Shown here: positions 47,926 through 61,735 of the stretch, piece after piece
How positions within the stretch are numbered: position 1 is the first letter of the stretch
Layout of the letters: every line of letters starts with the position of its first letter
The notes under the pieces: model-generated
The model's database searches: none
What the model was told of the DNA's origin: nothing
The model's input: only the letters and a program-made list of their open reading frames with translations
Position numbers and translations under genes: made by a program
Source: Holacanthus passer
Lineage: Eukaryota; Chordata; Actinopteri; Pomacanthidae
Direction: 5' to 3'
Length of the DNA stretch: 64,000 nucleotides
NCBI GenBank assembly: GCA_025331565.1
Contig: JAFREQ010000034.1
Span: forward strand, 4,712,001-4,776,000

Positions 47926-50900
47926 GTACAACTGCTAAAAACTGTGTGAGTGTTCAGTGACAACCTTCAATCAGGCTGCAAAACATGGGGAAAATACAGA
48001 TAGAGAAAATGATCAGGGATGGTCAGAGGGATGAAGACAAGCTCGGGGTCCCTGGGGGACACAAACGCACATTAACACCCCCCCCACAGGAGGCCTGTGT
48101 TGTTACAGGAGTGTACTGCTGCAGGGGCTTGGTGCTGAGCCCATGCTGGCTGAAAGGTTATCCATATCCTGTGGAGGAGAGCTGGCATTTAGCCCAGACC
48201 AATGCCGTATTTACAGCACCTTCCTTCTCTTTGATTATCACTCTTCTTCTGCACATCCTCCTGCATCGAGTTACTAAAACATCGGTGCGAATGCATGTAT
48301 GGATCTATTGTATCTATCATTCACTCGCACCGCTGTCCACACCCCATGAGACGCGCCTCAGACCACTCAGCCACAAGGACACCCCAGTTTCAATTACTGT
48401 CTCTCTCTTTTTTTTCTCTCCATACACACTATTTCCCTTCTCTGCTCGTCAAAGTCTGGAATATATTGAGGGACAGCTGCGAGACGATCTGGTCACGACG
48501 ATCCCAGAGCAGGAAAAAAAAAATATGAGCACATATGTATGGCTTGTAAAGCACAGGCCTGAGATTTGAGTATAACAATTTAAAGCTCTCTATATCATAT
48601 CTGGAGGGGAATTAAAAACCAAACTCCGGGCTGGGGAGGGGTATTTCCAAGGGTGTGTGTGTGTTTTGGAGCGAGGAATCTTACCTCCCTGGCTTGGGTC
48701 CCAGACTCTGGTGGGTGGGGGGAGCTAGGGATGTGGAGCGGAGCATATGTGTAACCATAAAAACCTGTACATCAACAACTCACATGCAGGCCTATTTAAT
48801 ACATTTGAGTTAATATAGAATCTATATTAATGTACAATGAGCAGGTTTCAACATGATCAATCAAAGACATCATTAAAAACCATCAATCAAGCCACATTAA
48901 TTGGTATAAAAACTAAAGGTAGACTATACAAAGGTACCTAATGATATAAAGATGTAGACAGGCTACTGTGAAATATGATTTAAGCAGACAGACAGAACCG
49001 GGCTACTCTTTCAAACATCTGACCCAAGACAACCACCCTGCAGGTACACACACACACACAAACACTTGTCATATGTTTTATTTTGACACTATCCCTGACA
49101 TAAACATCAATGCTGGGTGAAATGTGCAGCAGCCCAGAGGCTTTACTCACCGAACACCGAAGCTCAACAAGATCTACAGGGACAGAGCCGGGGAGAGCCG
49201 AGGCAAAACAACTCATCTTCACTCTGCGCTTTGAGTCACACTGAGATGTAACTGCAGTTTAGAGTCTGCCCAGTTTAGACACCGTCTACTTCCATGGTTT
49301 AGTTGGCTCAGTCATAACCTCAACCAGACCTCTGATTCAGCCTGTTTATGTACATGAACGACTGCCATCAGAAAGCAGGGACATGTGGTGGGAACATGTT
49401 TACAGCGGTGGCCTGGTTTTTAGGTATGACGTCATGGCAAAATGAAAGGTGGGTGAACTGAGGTCACTGTCATGAATCAAAAATAGGAAAAACAAAAGTT
49501 TACAAGTTGTACATTTAATTGACTAAATTGTAACATAATGACACTAAAGCATGGGAAGAGGAAGCAGAATGCTGATTGAGAAATGGGTAGAGTAGACAAA
49601 CAGAGGTTACAAGAGGATGTTTCATGGATCCAGGGGGCAGGACAGGGCAGGACGGGACAGAGGATTTACTGTCCACAGCTGGAGCAACAGCTCCCCCTGG
49701 GGCAAACCAGCAATAACACATAAGTCCTCACTGAATCTGGCTCACAACATTTGCCACCAAAGACAATATCCACTTTTTTTGGGGGGGGGGCAAAGAGAGA
49801 CATGAACTAGTGTCCTGAAGTTTGTAATGTCAGTGTCAAGTACAGAAAACCTTCCTGATATTCTTGCACAAAAGTCATTTATTTCATCTTCTTCTTTTGG
49901 GATGACAACAGGCAAATGAGGGATATTTTCATGCTGAATTTCAGTTTAAAGAACTATAATTAAATGACATCAAACTGGTCTAAAAGACAGACTCCACCCT
50001 TCTAAGCTGGTCAGCTACCAGAAACCTGCACATTAATCTCCCTCCTCTTCTCCCACACTCAGAACACGCTCTGTTCTCACTTCAGCACTTTTATGTGTTT
50101 ACCAACCTTTACTTTTACATCGGCCATTAAACACCCACCTTTGAGCCGTTAATGCCGGGCGAATCCAGAGAAAGAAAAATAATTCTCCCTGTGATTCATT
50201 ACTGGCTCTTGATCCCTTAACACCTCATAAGGTCACAACCTATGCACACGTGAACAGGTCCGTGCACCACGAGAGCGCACGTGTGCACACATGGACTCGC
50301 CTGTGCTGGGAACACACATACATAGTGCTCACATTCCTATTCTGTAACCATGGATGTGGTTGGTGCTCGTGTTATTATTTTTCCATCCACGGCTGGTAGT
50401 GCAGCTGTCCTGGGAGGAGGCAACCATTCATTTATGGATCGACTGTTGCTTGAATCAGAGGCTGGACGCTGCTCTGCCAACCTGGGCAGAAGCCACCACT
50501 CTGAGGGGAAGAGGAAGAGCTGGGCTCCTATGCCACATACTGTCATCACGGCACTGTGACTATAGTGTGTCAAAAAAGCAGGATCTAATTGGTTTGACTA
50601 TCAGCACAAAAACACCGATGCCAACAACAGACCATAACACGAACGTAGCTGAGTATAATGCCCACAGCAAGAAGCCGCAGGACACATGTGCCAGAAGCCA
50701 AAAGCCTCAAACCGAGGTTGATGCACATAACCACTGGCCTTACTTACAGGAAATACTATAACTACACCCTATTTAAATTACAGCGTGCAAACCTGACCGT
50801 TTCAAGTTGTTTCATAACAGAGAGGTGTGCTCACTGAATGAATGCTAACATTGTTTACGCTCAGTGTTTTTCACCAAAATACGCTGAATGTATTATAAAA

Positions 50901-53900
50901 TCCTGACAAACATGCTCATCAATCATCAATCAACAACATTTCAAAAGCATTTTTTAACTGGTTAGTGGTTTTCTTTGTCTTCCTCCTGTCTTCAATTGGC
51001 ACACTTGTGCCATTTACACCACATTACTGCTGCCAACTTTCAATATGTGGAAATGTATGAAACCAAAAGGCATCTGTTGTCACCCTTTTTATTTCATTGA
51101 CATGAAGCCAGAATGTCCTCAAAACATTAAATGCAGGAACTGAATTGGCCTTAACTAATAAATATTTCACATTAAAATGTGTCAAAAATAAGCGTCAGCA
51201 TGCAGACAGGCCCAGTTAGATAAATCTTGACAACGGAGTGAAGATCAATAGCATTTGATTCCCATCGACGTTTCATGCTGTCAGAGATGTGCGTCAGCCC
51301 TCGTCTGCAGACAGAGCATGAGAGCGGGACCCACTCATCAAATACTGCTCTACAGTGACCCGAGCGATCAAAAGCTCCACAGTTATACCTTTAATTTCAT
51401 CCAGAATGATCCTCTAAGTATTCCCATCCCTCTGCTTTGTTATGTGAGACAATGTATGGTGTGTGAAACCGTGCATGTGAGCATGTCAGAGGTCTTAGTC
51501 ATGCTGCGTGCTGCGTGATTTGTGATGCCTGTGAAGGATCAGAGGGTGGGGTTTGAGGGGGTCGGGACAGCTTTAGTGGTTAGCGCAGATACCGAGTGTG
51601 AGAAAGTCCTGACGGCGTGTGCTGGCTGCAGCTGATACGAGTCTTCTGGGACTTCCCCTCTGCTGAGGTCATCCCCTCGTGCTCCAGCGCTCGTACATCA
51701 CTGCTGACATCACCACGATCCTCGCCAAGCCACCGCCATGCCAATACAAACAGGAAAACGCATGTGTGTGGATGCCTGGTGTTAAGCAAGATCATCAAAC
51801 TTTATTGGTGTTTTATAGAGTATAGAGTGACATGCTGCACACCATCATACAAAAAGGTAATCATCTATAAACACTCATGTTAGGTTTAAATCAGCTCTGC
51901 GCCACAAAGCTGCATGTGTGTTCTGAACTCCATGAGAGATTTCTTAAATTCTAAAAATAATAAAGTAAAAAATGGAAATGTGTGCTGACAGCAAAGCTTG
52001 AGATTAACCTACGAGGTGCTAATCACTGCGTTTTGATGTGTGCCTGCGTGTGTGCCTGCGTGTGGATACGTACGTGTGTGCACAGCCTTTTCCTGTCCCC
52101 CTGCTGTGCCAGTCAATGCTTGGTATCCTGGGAAGTGGGGCGGCAGTGCCAGCAGTAATCAGGGCTCTTTGTATCCACACACATGGTCGGGCTATAATCA
52201 GGGAATGTTCTTTTTTTCACCAATAATAGCTGTAATCCTCTCATCTCAATATGATGTGTGACCTGTGACATGCTCCAAACTCGGATTTTTGCGGGAGATT
52301 TATACAGTACCTGGCCTCTGACTTGTTTCAAAATAGATTTTTTAAGCCAGCTTTTATAGCAACAGCAGAAGCAATGAGAATTACACTGTAGTCTGAGCTA
52401 ATAATGACAGAAAAAAAGTGACTGTAGAGGGGTAGTGTTAATCTTTAGGAACAAATCTGGTGTGTATGCCACCCTTAAAGCACTATTCAAGGAATGAGGA
52501 ATAAAAGACGCTGCACCTGTATTCATGTCTGTATGCATCTACTACATATATCCATACACATATAGAAAATCAATGCATACACAAATATATTCAGATATTG
52601 ATATACGTCACAATATAGTTCATATGTAAAATCAGATTAAATAATCAGACTGATGGTTAAAGCAATGTCTTCCTGTATTCTCTTGATGTGCACGATGATG
52701 ACCACGCTACTTATATGCCTAAAACAAAAAATGCAGTTTTGTTTTTAGTCAGATGCATGACTTCTGCAGACAGGATGAGAGTGATTCAATGTTGGGAAAA
52801 AAAAAACCTTGCAGAGCCTGTACTTCACAGACTGTGCAGAATGAACTACTGTTGCAAATCCGTCAAAAGCAATCAGGCTGCAGACTGAATAGGTTTTGAG
52901 GAAACTGCAGATCATTTGTAATGACAATGATATTTTGGGCGCCACCGGCACGCCCACACCTCTCACACCGTAGCACTGAAGAAATGAACATCATTTTCTC
53001 GCTGGAAAAACTGAATTCAAACTGAGATTTCTCACAAATAATTCCCAGCAGCATATAAAAGCCTCACATGGTTCGTTTTAAATATACTTGCCCTATTTGA
53101 CTTGTTTCCAAGGCTGACATTGTGATCGAATTGGCGTGCAGTCCAGTGAAGGAGCAGATTATTTGAGCAGTTGCCGCCAACCCACGCTTTGAGCGGCGCT
53201 ATATGTTTGTGTCCATCAGTCTGTCACGGCATACGAAACGTCTTTGATCCTACATGTGAAGCTGGACCACATACACAAATATGTCTCTGCCATGCCTAAC
53301 AAGGGGATGCCTCTCCATAATTGGAACCAACTGCGGCAATGAAGAACCATAAGGGAAGAAATCTCATGAAACTGGGACACTCTGCAAAGAAATGACACTG
53401 CAGAGCATGAAACCCGACAACAAAGACCCTGCGAGTCTTTTAAACGTCCAAAAGCTGAGTTGATGTGTGCCATTTTGTCTTTACACATATGATAAAGCAC
53501 CTACCTCTATTTCTTTGTGTGTAGACCTACAGTATATGTCACATCAGCTCTGACCAGACCCCCTCCTCTCAGGCGCTGTAATCTGTCTTGCAGGGTGTGA
53601 ACTGACTTTGACAAATCTCCGATTCAAGGCAACAGAGATGTGTGTGTGTGTGTGTTGAGATAAGAGCAGAAACATAAAAAGCGTGGGTCGGGGATCAGAA
53701 ACGAGAGACGGATAAGCTTGAGGTGCTCATCTGTCCTAAAATAAAAGAGATGGGATGAATGAGGAAAAAGTGAGAAGCGGAGAGAAGGAGAGGAGGATCA
53801 GTAAAACCCATCTGGAGTCCTCGCATGTCAGAGAACGTGCTCTCCTATAAGGACCTTAGAAAATAAATACCGCAGATGGTGGAAATGTAGCATACTATTA

Positions 53901-56587
53901 GGCTTCAGGTTAGTATGTGTGTTGCAGTGTATGATTTAGATGTTACACACTTGAATATATTGCATATTGTCAGGATCTACATGACCTTTAGGTTTGTGTA
54001 TAATGCTTTGCTTTCCTACCCACATTTATTTCTCTTCATTCCTACATTCATCTTGGCCCTGTGTGGAGGTTTCTTTGGCATCACTCACAGCCTTGGTCCT
54101 GTTCCACCTCTTGTCTGATTCTCTATTTTACATTGTTGTACACGCTGCTTTGACATCATTGAATGAATGTTATTACCCTTCAGCAAAACAAACCAGAGCT
54201 TTGTTACCCAGTTGAACACATTTCACTCTTTTGCACTCTGTCTGTTGGCACGCACGCATACTGTATAACGCTTTTTGTGCCAGATGACACCATGTCATTG
54301 GCTCTCGTACTGGCTCTGCCTGGTGACATGCTGATGTAATGTAAAACATACTAACTTGGCTGATGTCAGACCAGTAAGATGACTACCACAGTATAGGGAT
54401 GATTTTTTTTTACAGGGCTACTGTCTCAACACATCATGATTATATTAGTCTGGGAAAAACTCATATTGAAAGACTCACTTCTAATGAAAAGCGAAAATTG
54501 ATTGTGTACAAGATATTGAAGAATATTAACACTGATGTCACAAAGAAAGCTATTCAGACTGTAAACCTACTCAGCAGTGACCTCAGTCACACTCATGCCA
54601 CCTGCACTGTAACGTCATCACCTATAAATCACACAAAGATGCAGGCCTAGCTCGCAACAGCCTGAAATCAACTGAAAAGTAGCGTTGCAGACACAGACCA
54701 GCTGCACTGACAGAGGGAGATGGCTGAATAACACATGCACATATGGCAGAAACTGCACAGTCAAACAATTCCTGGGAGGCTGAGGAGGAAATGAAGGCTG
54801 GTGTTTTATCACTGTCCCGACCACTGCCACCCCGAAACCCTCCCTCCCTGCAGATCATGTGAGCTGCAGAAGCAGATGTGGGCGACACTTTCACCCCCTT
54901 CAAATAAGCGTGCATCCATTCTGCCTCGCCTTTTACTTAACACTAATGATGTCAACACACACCTGATGCCGTGGCACTTAGCCCTGCCCTGGTACGGATA
55001 AACAGGCGCAGGAGTGGTTGCTCAGCTCTGACAGAGCATTGCAACAGCAGCTGGCTTGTACAGTTTGATCTGGCAGAGAACATGAAAAAGCATAGAGAAG
55101 TAAATCCAATCCATGCAGAGCGATTCTCTTTTAAGTGGAGCTTTTCATTAAGGTTTCAACTTCGGGGAGTCTCATCAGAGGCCAGCTTTGGACTCACCGA
55201 TGAGCTGAGAGGTAGGAGAGTAAAGAGACTGACGGAGAACAGGACTTGATTTGACAGCTGAAGCGTTGTGCAAAAATTCCCATTGAAAACTTGACACGCG
55301 AAGGCCAAAGCCCTCAGAGCCAAATAATGCAGCGGCGTATGAGTCAGTTCAATGGGATTAACGCCAGTTTCACTGTCAATGGCATCTGTGTGAGTGTGTC
55401 CAAATGTGTGCAATTACATGCATTTCAACATGTGTGCATTACATTATGTGCATTTCAATGTGTCTTTGCATGTGGGTGAGGGAATGCTTCCCATCTGTGT
55501 ATACAGTATTTGTGTTTCCTCTCATACACTGGGCACTCACAATGACATTGTGTGGTTCCTGCGCTGGGGGGGAAGTCTAACAAGGGAACTCTGGCCTGAG
55601 CAACCTCCCCTTCCTCCCATTTCTATCCCTCTCGTCCCCCCCCCCCCCCCACCACCACCATCCACACCTCCCTTCCTCCCTCCATCCGCTCCGTTGTTCC
55701 TTGTCAGCTGGTGGGGAGATCCAGATGTGAAGGGGGACTTGGACAGGAAAAGGAGAGGGGGAGAAAAGGAGAGAGAGAGATAGAAATCCACATCCCCCTG
55801 GTGACAGACTTCATTGTCCAAGACCTTTTTGGACAAGCCTTTGGACACATACACACAAACAATTATGGGCACCAAACAATAGAGTCCCTCTAGACGACAA
55901 AGCCCGATTGTGCACGAGTGTGTGTGTGCCTGTGTGTGTGCATCTGGCGACAAAGCAAATCAATGGACAACATCTTGCAGGAGATTTGGTGTTGATATTT
56001 AGCTGGTTTATTTACTAGGGGTCTTGGCCAGGCGCGAGGCTATTGTTCTCGTTCAGTGAGCAGAGAGGAGAAAATCAATAAGGACCTGAGAGAGCGATGA
56101 CAAACGGTGATGCAGCTCTGCTTTTCTCTCCCTCTCTTGGATAAATTCCCCACATTTATATTGTTGGGGCAGGAACGCTGGAGCTAATAATTAAATATGA
56201 TTGACACACATGCGCGCTAAGATGGAAGAGGACAGACAGGCAATGGCAGGGAATTATTCCAGACGGACACAATGGCAAACACATGTACACTACACACACC
56301 CACAGAGCATGGAGCCATGTGTATTAAGTTAATAGAGTGAGTCAGCAAAAAGGGAGGTAGTCAGTCAGAAACAAGAGGAGACCTAGAAAGGCTCTCACTA
56401 CTGGAGCACGTCTCTCGCCAACTTACTCAGTACAAAAGTTTCTCTGTGTTTGCGCCAACTTCGCCGTCTCCTTTAAAACTTCTCATATCACCTCAGCATT
56501 TACCAAACTCAGAGACATGAGGCAAAAATCCCCATCAGGGCAAAACAAATGAATGAGACGATTCTTCCCCAAGTCAAAATGTCAGTA

Positions 56588-56720
56588 CTCACCGCGAGGC
56601 AGCTCCGGTCTTTCCCAGTCAGTCTCTTCAGGAGAGCTAACACAGACTAACTCTTTGAGAATGGCAGCAACAAGTCGCGTACAGTGGAGAACAATGCATG
56701 TCTGCCGGAGCGCAGCAAAG
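56588..56720 (-). other. candidate upstream first exon (donor GCG|GTGAGT)
   Basis: The minus strand has a CpG-bearing block ending in GCTGCCTCGCG|GTGAGTAC, a strong donor. One frame upstream of it is open and ends AAILKELVCVSSPEETDWER. It could be an alternative 5' UTR exon of sash1, about 20 kb upstream of exon 1. Its phase does not join any sash1 exon in the open frame, so coding use is not supported. Confidence 0.2.
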
Positions 56721-59662
56721 CGTAAGCAGCGGAGACACAGAGAGGTCCAGTCATCAGGCTGCTGCTCACATGGGACGGGGAGAGGAAGGGAAGGGAGGGA
56801 GGCTGAGCTATAGGATAGGCTACAGTGACTGGGATTTGGCAGGGGGAGGGATCTCATCCTTCGCTCCACATGTCTTGCTCTTTTTCCCCCCGCAATTCTC
56901 TCCAAAAATGTTTCAGCGAGTCTTGCCTCTCTTGCCCGTTTCGAAATGGTCCGGCCTTCCTCCTCTCGGTCCACTCCCACTTTCCTTTGCTATCTCGCTT
57001 CTTGTCTCTTTTGTTCTCGCTGACTTTCCCACACACACGTCACACCTCTTTGTCGTGTCTGTTATTCAGGTCTGAGTAGGTTGGTGTCTTTCTGGAAAAG
57101 TCAAGATGTTGAGCTGTCGACACACCTTAGCGGTGCAGGCATGTTAAAATAAGACATGACATGTTTACTCATATACAAAATGACCCAGCTGGCTCCAAGA
57201 GGGAGGACAAGCTCCTATTGGCTCATTTGTCTGTAATGGTCATACATGCAATCATAGAAACAGATCAGAAAATTACAGGGCGACTCAGGTTTTGGATCCC
57301 TCTCTCTCTCTCTCTCTGATGTCACTCGTTTTTTCTGCCTTTTTCGCTCAAAGGCCCTAATTCACGAGTGGCCCAGATACCACAGCGTATTGAGGGAAAG
57401 GAAGAAAAGCAAGAAGCGAGTCAGAGAAAAGAGTAACCTGATACAGCTAAAAGCAACAATTATTTGAATGAGTCACTCAGCAGTGAGGTTTGGGGTTTTT
57501 TCAACATTAATTCGGGAGAGAGGGAGAGAGTGACCGAAGAAGAAGAGGGGGGGAAAAAAAAATCATCCCATTTTGGAACACAGCACCTCCTGAGGACTCC
57601 CTGAGGTCGTGGGAGAGGAGGAAGGAGAAATTTTTTTAAAAAAAGGGAAAGAAAGCAGGAGAAGGGAATGGGGGAGTATGGGAGGACAGACAGACGTGGG
57701 CTTGGATAGGTACCAGAGCAACTTCTTCTCCTCATCCCAAATCCACCCTCCAGGACATGGCTCGCCGAGTCAGTCTTGCTGACAGGACCTAATAACTTAG
57801 GGTACACCGCTCCTTCCAGAGCCGGGGGTGACGGTGAGCAGACACTGACACACTGGCAAATAGGAAACAGATCGCGGATACACAAGAAACTCAAAATGCT
57901 GCGCAGCCACAAATGGAGATGACGTGCAACTCCTAAAAATTGTAACTACACATCAGGGATACGGCACCACGCAGAGACCGCAAGAACTCAATCGGGCCAA
58001 TTGGGCTGCTTTGGTTTTTTTTTCTAGTTTCCAATGCTGTTGACAGGCAAGGAAGTATGAAGCAAGTTGAAGAAATTTTCAGCATATTTTGTGATGTAAC
58101 AAAGGGAAAATCTTTTTGCTGCAATTGTTGCTTGGAAAGAGTGGGAAATCTGAAAAATCTTTTTAGTAACTAGATTAGATCATAGGCACTGCAAAATAGC
58201 AGTGCTAAGGGAAACATGATTTAAGACTTGCACATAAGACCAAAACAACCTTGATGTAAATGCATAGATTCTCACAAAGCTCAACCGCAAGATGCTGTTC
58301 GGGCCTTTGTGCAGCATTCATCACGGCTCCATCTGTCAAAATCTGTATACTTGCAGTGTGGCAAGATGGTTCTGATATAAGCTTTGTCCTTTGTGCATGA
58401 CGACAGTGATACCAGTCCTGTGACACTCTGGCCTGCCTGTATATCCCTTGCATAAACTAATATCACAGCTGACCTGCATCCTGTTTACACCTGCCGTCAC
58501 AACATTTAGAGAAGGAAACACAGAGAGAAGCTTCGTGTAAACACGCAGAGGAGGAATTACAAAAACTTGCAGAAAGAGACTCAAGGATGTGCAGTGTGGC
58601 CAAAATATATAAACAGGCACATATACACAATACAGATGAGGGAGCACGGGGAAAATGGGGTCAACATTCTTTGTTCAAGTGACTGGACAGAACGTTTCCT
58701 GTGTGTGAGGTCAAGTATTTTAATGTTTCTGAGCCACTGAATGAGGCAGCTTTGGATACTCTCTATTAAACCATCTGGTTGGATCAGTCCGATGTAATCG
58801 ACTGTTTATAGAATCACACCATTTATCACATCTGATGAAACCCTTCCCCTTCAGAATTTCCATGTGAACACTTATATGCGATGGGTTTTCTTCAGACAAA
58901 CTAAAAGGCTACAGAAAAGGGATGTGCATTGACACATTCTCAAAAGTGGGGTGTACGTGTACACGCACTACAACCACACATGCACAAGCAGACACATAAA
59001 ATGTTTATTAGCGTCGTCTATCCAAGAAGGTGTTTGCCTTCTGGCAGGCAGAGAAACATCAAAGTTGTCCATGCACACTGTTGCTGGAGGCTGAGGTATT
59101 GCACTGCTGCTGAGTTGGCATGAAGGTCACTATTTTCAAGAATGAGTATAGTAAACTCGCAAGCTCGAGTAGTGTGTGTAATTTATATGACACATCTCAC
59201 AATTGATAAAAAAGACAAGAGCGCACAAAGTAATTCCAAAGAACATTATGACTCACAAGTCGAACCATTGTCATTTTGTGAGACGCCCTTCTTAAAAGTG
59301 TTATTGTAAATGTTACGTTGGAAAAACACTGATGCATCATTGTAGCGTTGCTTTGTATAATTTAGCATTTAAATGGCAAATTATATTGTTTGTGAAGCTT
59401 TGATTTGTTGGTCTGCATCTGGCTCTACGTCTTCCTTACTCTCAGTCTCTCTCACACACACACAGGGCCACACAGAAAAAAAACCTCATCAAAACCCTCA
59501 GAATCAATTAGCAGAATGTAAATAGGCCATTCAATTACTTTTAGCACCAAGCGCGGTCCTTGTTCCTCCTGAGGCAAACAATCAACTGGCAGACACAAAT
59601 TAACACTGAACAAGAGCACTTGTCTAAAGTCTGATCACCCGCTCGCAGTAGATGGCAGCACT

Positions 59663-59712
<50 letters not shown>
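59663..59712. repeat. (GA)n microsatellite
   Basis: This is a GA run of about 50 bases with one GG interruption, the longest purine tract in the right half. Confidence 0.95.
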
Positions 59713-60159
59713 TGTTCGTGCATGAGAGTGTGAGTGCATGTTCTGCCCAGAAGAGTTTGTGATATATATTTATAACATTTTCCTATCTTGGTTTGTTGAT
59801 GTTGATAAAGAGGCTCAGTTCTATATATATCAATATTCGCTGTCCTCCCCGAGCTGAGTAACAGGCCAACCAGTCTAGTTAGTGACCACAGACTCTCTCA
59901 GAATACTGATCACTGTGACTGGATGTAACTAGACATAATATACATATACACACACACATCGATGCTCACACACAGAGACAAGCTTCCCTTCACCATCTGC
60001 TGGCCATGACTGGGTAATAAGTCTGAAGACAGAAAGAGAGAGAGAGGACATTGGAAGATTTGGAGCTTTTCAGAGACAAAAATGGGAGAGAATTTCACGA
60101 CTTTGTCTAAACGCCTATGCACCCGCACGTGCACACCTGCTGAGGTTTTTAAATGCATC

Positions 60160-60330
60160 AAAGGATTTTTTGACAGCTCAAGCGTGCCTGACGAAATTCA
60201 AAAGCTTTCATGAATTTTAAACAAGCGGCGGTTAAGGAATTTAGCCGCAACATCACATTTAAAGCAATTTATATGCAAATGTGTAACAAGTGGCAGCTCG
60301 CAGAAGGACTGAAGAAGAATTAACGCTCGC
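60160..60330. promoter_or_regulatory. candidate regulatory element with octamer motif
   Basis: ATGCAAAT (60273-60280), the POU/octamer consensus, lies in a complex non-repetitive block with GCGGCGGTTAAGGAATTTAG and GCCGC. The sequence looks like a vertebrate conserved non-coding element, but this is a judgement by eye. Confidence 0.25.
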
Positions 60331-61479
60331 TCATTGACTTAACTGACCTGCTGCACCAATATAGGCTCCCATTAATGAGCATCCACAAACACACACACAC
60401 ACCCCTACTGTGTATGAACAGTGTTTACAAAACTCTTAATGTCACTGTTTTTCATACATTTCATTTTTCATGCTCCATCTCAGAGTTAATCTCTTTGACC
60501 CCTCTGAAAGATTTGTAGCATTCTACCACTAGATGGCAGTAAACATCTGGTCTTACCTTCACACACACATACACACATACATACAAGTGCACACACAGAT
60601 ACTCTACTGGCAGGCATGCCAGAATGGGGAGTGAACGTGATGAAAGACCACAGTAGAAAGCAGACAACCAGACTCAACCACGGAGCACGTAGGACTGAGG
60701 GTTAGAGACAAACAGTCCAAAGCTTTTCTCTCACACAGTATCACTACACACCACAATGTAAAAGTTTACAGCTCCAAAGCCGGAGCCGACATGCACGGAG
60801 CTATAAAAGCAAGAGGTTATATTTTTGTCTATCAAGGCCGGCAGATCAGACAGTGGCTGCGGAGGAGTGCTCTTGTTCTCTTTGAGTGGCACCAGCGAGC
60901 TTGGCTGTGAAATGAAATGAGCAACTGCTCTGTATTCCATATTAGTATCGGCGCTGCAGGCTGTGTGGGGGCTGCTTGTGTGTTGATGAAGAGAGACAGG
61001 CGAGCTGGAGGAAGCTGAACTCCATTAGATTTAGCCTGGAGGGTCGAGAAGTCACGGCGGCAGGGCCCACGACATCGAGCTGCATGCAACTTTGTCTCAC
61101 AGCATCCTTCCTCCATCAAGGTTTCAAGTCATTGGATGAAGTCAACTGGTTCAGATGAATATTATCATCTACTTAATTTTATATGTGTTGGATCAGATAC
61201 ATCACAGCACCACAGGAGCAGGTAGGACTTTAGAAGTGTTACCCATGTTTTCCTCCTTCCTGGAGTGAGACTCACTCATAGATGCCTTTTTATATTTGTG
61301 TTTTGAACTGAGACACAGCTAAAATATTTAAATTACATCATCTTTGATTCAGCAGCAGCTCTGCTTAAAGGTAGAGAATTGCACCTTCAGCATGGAGGGT
61401 TTGACATTTTCTACATGCGGCATTAGCTTTTAACTCCACTTATGGCTTAAAAATCTAATTTGATACACATTCATTCGCG

Positions 61480-61735
61480 ATCATCAGAGGATGAATCCTA
61501 ATGATTGTGGTGTTTCCCCGAGTTTCTCTAAAATCACAACGAGGTTGACATATTTGTTTTTAGTAAAATGTCTCCTCTATTGGATGGATTGCCATGAAAT
61601 TTGGTAAACAGATTCATGTCCCCATCAGGATGAACTGCATGAACTTTGGCAATCACCTGATTTTTTTAATATGCTGCTAGCGCTGCTGTGCCAAAGTACA
61701 GAGTCACACAGCTGCATGTCTGTTGACTCTCAGTC
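61480..61735 (+). repeat. teleost interspersed repeat, copy 2 (inverted relative to copy 1)
   Basis: Strings CAGAGGATGAATCC, GGATGGATTGCCATGAAATT, CAGGATGAACTGCATGAACT and GCTGTGCCAAAGTACAGAGTC mark it. It shares reverse-complement blocks with 38345-38795 but is more truncated. No coding capacity is seen. Confidence 0.7.

Larger units (their letters stand above)
47926..61479. other. distal intergenic DNA: no gene recognised
   Basis: The segment contains low-complexity tracts (poly-C near 55637, purine-rich 55700-55780, GA microsatellite at 59663) and several chance-length frames. I cannot support any protein or RNA gene. AT-rich homeobox-type motifs near 56180-56200 (CTAATAATTAAATATGATTG) are noted without a claim. 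Confidence 0.65.

Noticed and set aside
47985..48569. 194-codon plus-strand open frame, the longest ATG-started frame in the right half
   Set aside because: A random frame of about this length is expected roughly once in a window this size. It crosses poly-C and T-rich tracts and shows no codon bias or motif.
55394..55953. Overlapping 129- and 138-codon frames on opposite strands
   Set aside because: Both cross a poly-C/ACC tract and purine repeats; poly-Pro and poly-Gly translations are artefacts of low complexity.
56582..56980. 132-codon minus frame beginning GVDREEEGR
   Set aside because: It starts with GTG, not ATG, and the N-terminal part has no support. Only its end, at the GTGAGT donor, is kept as a weak exon candidate.
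57460..57912. 150-codon minus-strand open frame
   Set aside because: It is the complement of purine-rich low-complexity DNA (Ser, Pro, Phe and Leu rich), with no domain and no splice or homology support.
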